A stretch of 64,000 nucleotides of DNA from the NCBI GenBank assembly GCA_964504335.1, contig CAZDET010000002.1, positions 1-64,000 of the forward strand, read 5' to 3'. A program made the translations under genes and the position numbers. The notes beneath the pieces are model-generated. The model did not search any database. It saw nothing but the letters and a program-made list of their open reading frames with translations, and was not told where the DNA came from. Of the stretch, positions 60,106 through 64,000 are shown one piece after another (the first letter of the stretch is position 1; every line of letters begins with the position of its first letter). This stretch comes from CAZDET01 sp964504335. GTDB lineage: Bacteria > Bacteroidota > Bacteroidia > Chitinophagales > Saprospiraceae.

Positions 60106-61074
60106 ATGGACGCCTCCTTCATAATTATGTGGGTCGGATTTATTTTTGCCGGTTACGCGGTAGTTGGTAACGATAGCATCCAGACCCTCGGTACCTTCCT
60201 CAGTTCTAATGAAAACCGCCCCTGGTACGTCCTTTGGTTCTTTGCGGGTAGTATCCTGACTGTTACGCTGCTTTACGGTTGGTATACTACGGGGGGCGAC
60301 GTGAGCTACGGCCGGCTCGAGAAATACCCGTTCGTAGATGATATGACCTGGCCCTATCTGCTGCCGCCGATCGTGCTGATGATTCTCACGCGCACGGGTA
60401 TCCCGGTCAGTACGTCCTTCCTCATCCTCACGTTCTTCAACCCGAAGAACCTGGGGGATATGATCGAGAAGTCACTCCTTGGGTATGCCGTGGCCTTTGG
60501 GGCAGCCGCGCTGCTTTACGTAATCACCACGAAGGCGCTGGAAAAACGCTTCATCGAAAATCCGATCACCAGCAACGAACAACGTTGGTGGACCGTCGCG
60601 CAGTGGCTGTCTACCGGCTTCCTATGGTCGCAGTGGCTCATTCAGGATTTTGCGAATATCTACGTGTACCTGCCGCGCGATTTGCGGGGCTTTTCGCTGT
60701 TCCTCACCCTGGTCATTTTGCTGGGTATGCTAGCCTATATCTTTTATTCCCGGGGAGGTGCCATCCAGCAAATCGTAAAGTCCAAAACGAATACGGTGGA
60801 TATCCGTTCAGCGACCATCATCGACGCCATATACGGCCTGGTATTGTACTTCTTTAAGGAACTCAACAACGTTCCCATGAGTACTACCTGGGTGTTCATC
60901 GGTATTCTGGCCGGGCGGGAAATTGCGATTCGCTTCCTGCTGGACGGTGGCAAATTTAGCAGCCGCACCTTCCGCACGGTCGGGTCCGACCTGCTGAAAG
61001 TTTTTGTCGGTCTGGTTATTTCCATCGGCCTGGTTTACCTCATGCAGTTTCTCACGGGTGTCGGGGCCGGATAG
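60106..61074 (+). CDS. Divergent PiT/PHO4-like membrane transporter
   Basis: The start at ATG 60106 (MDASFIIMWVGFIFAGYAVVG) gives 322 residues with about 8-9 membrane helices. The N-terminal repeat reads GNDSIQTLGTFLSSN, close to the PiT signature GANDVANxxGTxxGS. TRTGIPVSTSFLILTFF and later NNVPMSTTWVFIGILAGREI match the paired P-x-S-T-[ST] re-entrant motifs of PiT phosphate permeases in inverted repeat. It is shorter than typical PiT proteins and lacks the exact signature, so the ion (phosphate, sulfate, other) is open. The TonB receptor and beta-helix protein genes lie upstream. Confidence 0.8.
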   Translation: MDASFIIMWVGFIFAGYAVVGNDSIQTLGTFLSSNENRPWYVLWFFAGSILTVTLLYGWYTTGGDVSYGRLEKYPFVDDMTWPYLLPPIVLMILTRTGIPVSTSFLILTFFNPKNLGDMIEKSLLGYAVAFGAAALLYVITTKALEKRFIENPITSNEQRWWTVAQWLSTGFLWSQWLIQDFANIYVYLPRDLRGFSLFLTLVILLGMLAYIFYSRGGAIQQIVKSKTNTVDIRSATIIDAIYGLVLYFFKELNNVPMSTTWVFIGILAGREIAIRFLLDGGKFSSRTFRTVGSDLLKVFVGLVISIGLVYLMQFLTGVGAG

Positions 61075-61344
61075 TGCCGCTTCCTTTAAAGCGGCTACCA
61101 TTTTCTAAAATAGTGAAATTTGTACAATATCCGTGTTCGGTGTATGCCACAGAAACTCTACATTTGAGTGTATTTAGTCTGATCTCCTGACGACGCACGT
61201 TCGCTCAAACCCTCTATTCACAAGCTGCTCTTAGTCATATTGATTCATCATAGATGAGTCTGATATAGGCGTATATACCTAAAAACGAGAACCCTAAATA
61301 TGTATGTCCATTGAAATCGGGCGAAGCCGCCCGTGAAAATTTGC
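61075..61344. other. Intergenic region upstream of porP-like gene
   Basis: GCCGCTT (61076-61082) pairs with AAGCGGC (61089-61095), a small hairpin right after the transporter stop. A TACATTTG octamer occurs at 61159-61166 without an evident gene start. The remainder is AT-rich without coding signs. Confidence 0.5.
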
Positions 61345-61352
61345 TACATTTG
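61345..61352 (+). promoter_or_regulatory. Putative -7 box TACATTTG for the PorP/SprF gene
   Basis: Exact TAnnTTTG, 21 bp before the ATG at 61374; leader of about 14 nt. Confidence 0.55.
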
Positions 61353-61373
61353 CACTATCTCAAAAACTGTCCC

Positions 61374-62333
61374 ATGAACAAACTGCTGATCCTCCTGGCA
61401 TTTCTGTGCCTGGTTGGTGGACTTGACGCGCAACAGCTAACTCTGTTCACCCAATACCGCGAGAATGCGACTCTGATCAACCCCGCTGCCATGGAAACCG
61501 ACTTCCTGGCGTTCGGCAACAACCTGACCGTCGGATTGCATTATCGCAAGCAATGGGCTGGCCTATCCGGTAGCCCGGAAACTCAAAGTATCCGATTTTC
61601 CTACATCAACGACGAATGGTCCGGGGCCACGCTTACAGCGGGTGCCTACCTCATGAATGATCTTACTGGGCCCACCGGCTTTACGGGTTTCTATGGCCGT
61701 ATTGGTGCCGTTATTTCGCCGGATCCAAGCTACAGTGGGTTATCCATCGCCATTTCCGGTGGCATGGTCCAGTATCGGGTAGATGCTTCGGAAATTCGTC
61801 TGCGCGAAGGCAATGACGTGGTTGGCACCATGGATCAGAGCCAGCTCCACCCGGATGTGGGCGTCGGTATTTTCTTCTACAATACCATCACCAAGCGCAA
61901 CCGCAATCGCGACGACATTTTTTACGCAGGTGTTTCCATACCCCAATTACTCGGACTCGACCTGACCTTCACCGACGAGGCCACCGGCGATTTTTTCGTA
62001 CAACGCGCGCGCCACTACTATGGCAGCGTCGGTATCCTTAAATACTTCTACAACGACAGCTATTTGGAACCCAGTGTTTGGGTAAAATACGTGGAAGGAG
62101 CCCCCATCAATGTCGATCTGAATCTGCGCTATCAACTCCCGAACGCCCTGTGGGTGGGCACGGGCATTTCATCGGCGAAAAACTTCCACTTCGAGACCGG
62201 GCTGGCCCTCGGCGAAAACGTCGGCTTACTGAACACCCTTCGCCTGGGATACGGCTTTGATTATTCCTTCAGCTCTTTCGGCCCCTCAGCCGGAAGTACC
62301 CACGAATTCCAGGTAGCTTTTTCGTTTGACTAA
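61374..62333 (+). CDS. PorP/SprF-family type IX secretion membrane protein
   Basis: The ATG at 61374 opens a signal peptide (LLILLAFLCLVGGLDA) and gives 319 residues. TLFTQYRENATLINPAAM matches the family hallmark Q-Y-x-x-N-x-x-x-x-N-P-A, followed by GLHYRKQWAGLSGSPETQSI. The last residues (THEFQVAFSFD) are typical of an outer-membrane barrel. PorP/SprF proteins assist secretion or anchoring of partner adhesins with type B T9SS signals; here the partner is most likely the cohesin-repeat protein encoded 78 bp downstream. Confidence 0.93.
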   Translation: MNKLLILLAFLCLVGGLDAQQLTLFTQYRENATLINPAAMETDFLAFGNNLTVGLHYRKQWAGLSGSPETQSIRFSYINDEWSGATLTAGAYLMNDLTGPTGFTGFYGRIGAVISPDPSYSGLSIAISGGMVQYRVDASEIRLREGNDVVGTMDQSQLHPDVGVGIFFYNTITKRNRNRDDIFYAGVSIPQLLGLDLTFTDEATGDFFVQRARHYYGSVGILKYFYNDSYLEPSVWVKYVEGAPINVDLNLRYQLPNALWVGTGISSAKNFHFETGLALGENVGLLNTLRLGYGFDYSFSSFGPSAGSTHEFQVAFSFD

Positions 62334-62411
62334 TTAAGAATCACTTCATTTACCTTCCAATCCGGAAGGGCAACCTATGAACTAATTGCGAATCCCAAAC
62401 GCATCCTTGAT

Positions 62412-64000
62412 ATGAAAAAAATTGGTTTATTGATGTTGATCGGTTTGTCCTATCACCTTTCGGTCCTGGCACAACCGAGTATCATCATCAACGATCGCAC
62501 CCCCGATATCGGCGAAGAGTTTTGTGTGCCCGTCACGGTCCGCAACTTCACCCTCATCACCCGGCTTAATTTTTCCATTTCCTTCGACTCCGATGCGATT
62601 AGCTTGCTGCCCGCCAACGCAGTGAACAACATCAATCCGGCACTAATCGGCCTGACCCCGGGTGGGCCCGGTGAAGATCAGATCGATATCTCCCAGGCCG
62701 GCAATGGCACCATTACCATCCAGTGGGACGAAGGGGCCACCGGCGTTTCCTGTATCGACCCTTCAGTGCTGGGTACGACCCTGGAAGACAACGAAGTCCT
62801 CTTCGATCTGTGTTTCACCAATAACATGCCGTACGGCGAATCAACCGAAATTGAGATTGGCGGCGACCCCGTGAATATCAACGTCGAGCGAAAGTTTTCG
62901 ACGGGGGCTTGTCAAAACATCACGCTGAACGGCGAAGTTGGAACCATCTCTTCCGGGGTGCGGCCCTTTACCATTTCCAGCTCCTCCGCCGAGGGAAAGC
63001 CCGGCGAATTGGTTTGCGTAGACATCGATATCGAGCAGGGCTGGGATTCCTTGCAGAGCTTCCAGTTTACCCTGGCCTACGATAGAAATTTTCTGGAATT
63101 GGACGATGTCCTCGTCAATGACGACATCCCCTTCAACTCTCCCGGCATTGTGGCAGAGGGCCCAACCGGCATTTCGGTAGGCTGGAACTCCGACGGGATC
63201 AGCTTCATCAGTGTAGACGACAATACCAATTTCTTCACCGCCTGCTTCAACATCATCGGCGAGTGTGAACAATCGACCACCTTCGAATTCACCAACGATC
63301 CCGTTCCCATCGAGGTAGTAAACAGTGCCACGGTCGATCCGGAAAATGTCGTTCCGATTCCCTTTGTCGGAGAACCAGGAATCGTTCGTTCTACTACCTG
63401 CTCCCCGTCCGGTCTTCAGGTAAATGTCGATTGCGGCCCCCCCGTAAACCTAAACGACGAAGTGTGCGTCAATATCCGGGCCGGCGATAACTTCCAGAAC
63501 GTGACTGATATGAGCTACCTGCTCAGCTGGAACGAATCTATTCTCGAATTCAACCGCGTCGTAACCAGTGGTAGCTCCATTGGCTTAAATGCCGGCGACT
63601 TCGATACCAGCAACTCCGAAAATGGCGTCTTGCGCATCGATTACAACCACAACCCGCTGCCCCCAGCCACCCTCAGCAACAACGCTGTTGTGTATCAGGT
63701 CTGCTTCAACGTGATCGGCCTCGGCGGCGACAGCCCCATCCAGATCTCCGGCCCCGCCACCGTGCGCACCACAACCAGCCCCCTGAACATCGGGATTAAC
63801 CCCTCCAACTGTCCCGTGCGAGTGAATCAACCAAGCGAAGTCGTGGTCAACATCGGCGACACGGAGGCCTCTTCTTCTACTCCCGGTTGTTTTCCCGTCA
63901 CCGTGGCCAACTTCCAGGATGTGACCACCTTTGAATTCGGCATCAGCCTGGAAGTCGGACTATTCGACTTTGTTTCTTTTCAAAACGAGGCTATTCCCGG
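62412..64000 (+). CDS. Cohesin-like repeat adhesin, secreted (3' truncated by window)
   Basis: Starts at ATG 62412 with signal peptide (KKIGLLMLIGLSYHLSVLAQ); 529 codons are visible without stop. At least three cohesin-like repeats of about 130-170 residues can be followed, each beginning with G-x-x-x-C-V-x-[VI]-x-[VI]: EEFCVPVTVRNFTLITRLNF, ELVCVDIDIEQGWDSLQSFQ, EVCVNIRAGDNFQNVTDMSY, and a fourth near the right edge. They carry the ILEFNRV-type strand and Cys pairs seen in Bacteroidota cohesin-domain proteins. The C-terminus is outside the window, so the sorting signal is not seen. The upstream PorP/SprF gene is its probable secretion partner. Confidence 0.85.
   Translation, partial: MKKIGLLMLIGLSYHLSVLAQPSIIINDRTPDIGEEFCVPVTVRNFTLITRLNFSISFDSDAISLLPANAVNNINPALIGLTPGGPGEDQIDISQAGNGTITIQWDEGATGVSCIDPSVLGTTLEDNEVLFDLCFTNNMPYGESTEIEIGGDPVNINVERKFSTGACQNITLNGEVGTISSGVRPFTISSSSAEGKPGELVCVDIDIEQGWDSLQSFQFTLAYDRNFLELDDVLVNDDIPFNSPGIVAEGPTGISVGWNSDGISFISVDDNTNFFTACFNIIGECEQSTTFEFTNDPVPIEVVNSATVDPENVVPIPFVGEPGIVRSTTCSPSGLQVNVDCGPPVNLNDEVCVNIRAGDNFQNVTDMSYLLSWNESILEFNRVVTSGSSIGLNAGDFDTSNSENGVLRIDYNHNPLPPATLSNNAVVYQVCFNVIGLGGDSPIQISGPATVRTTTSPLNIGINPSNCPVRVNQPSEVVVNIGDTEASSSTPGCFPVTVANFQDVTTFEFGISLEVGLFDFVSFQNEAIP

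Noticed and set aside
1..64000. tRNA, rRNA, transposase, integrase or phage genes
   Set aside because: I looked for conserved RNA signatures and for recombinase or transposase motifs and found none in the gaps or coding regions.

Overview
The window looks like a chromosomal segment of a member of the Bacteroidota, most likely a Saprospiria (Lewinella-like) marine or environmental bacterium. This placement is inference. It rests on type IX secretion (T9SS) C-terminal sorting domains, PorP/SprF and FecR/ECF-sigma/TonB-receptor modules, large secreted MopE-, HYR- and cohesin-like proteins, and repeated TAnnTTTG promoter boxes, which are the Bacteroidota -7 consensus. Coding DNA is moderately GC-rich and intergenic DNA is strikingly AT-rich. 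I saw no tRNA, rRNA, CRISPR array, transposase or phage gene.

Layout. 1-4.5 kb: two T9SS-exported surface proteins (the first cut by the window edge) around a small membrane protein. 4.5-6.3 kb: a GT39/ArnT-like membrane glycosyltransferase. 6.3-18.8 kb: an acetate-switch locus. It holds a DEDDh exonuclease, a cNMP/CBS/DUF294 nucleotidyltransferase, an ArsR-type regulator, an outer-membrane porin, a DUF4212 plus VC_2705-type sodium:acetate symporter pair, two tiny membrane proteins, a symporter-fused histidine kinase (CrbS-like), a receiver-only response regulator and acetyl-CoA synthetase. AT-rich palindromes sit at three promoters of this locus. 18.8-23.6 kb: ECF sigma, zinc-metallopeptidase lipoprotein, FecR anti-sigma and TonB-dependent receptor. 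23.8-29.5 kb: a duplicated-domain lipoprotein, a putative kinase-fold protein and a 1226-residue secreted protein with a dockerin-like tail.

29.5-37.6 kb: a complete tryptophan operon, trpEGDCFBA plus a DAHP synthase. It is preceded by a leader peptide with four consecutive Trp codons and a terminator, which is a convincing ribosome-mediated attenuator. 37.6-42.4 kb: small hypothetical genes, a DUF2911 protein, a divergent GH13-like protein and a PhzF-family protein. 42.4-53.5 kb: housekeeping genes. They include NifU-like, Mrp and IscA-type Fe-S proteins, a RibF-glycosyltransferase fusion, a pseudouridine synthase, a sigma factor with an overlapping esterase, aminopeptidase P, isocitrate dehydrogenase and RuvB.

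53.8-61.1 kb: a surface beta-helix protein built from two nearly identical 461-residue units (809 bp identical at DNA level), a TonB-dependent receptor and a divergent PiT/PHO4-like transporter, perhaps one uptake system. 61.3-64 kb: a PorP/SprF-type T9SS membrane protein and a cohesin-repeat adhesin that runs off the right edge.

The most unusual non-coding signal is a family of degenerate 7-11 bp word repeats in intergenic DNA. They are often arranged as facing arms that form hairpins, and occur after, before and within operons. The other standouts are the trp attenuator, the shared AT-rich operators of the acetate locus, the RibF-GT2 fusion and the metallopeptidase inside the sigma/FecR module.
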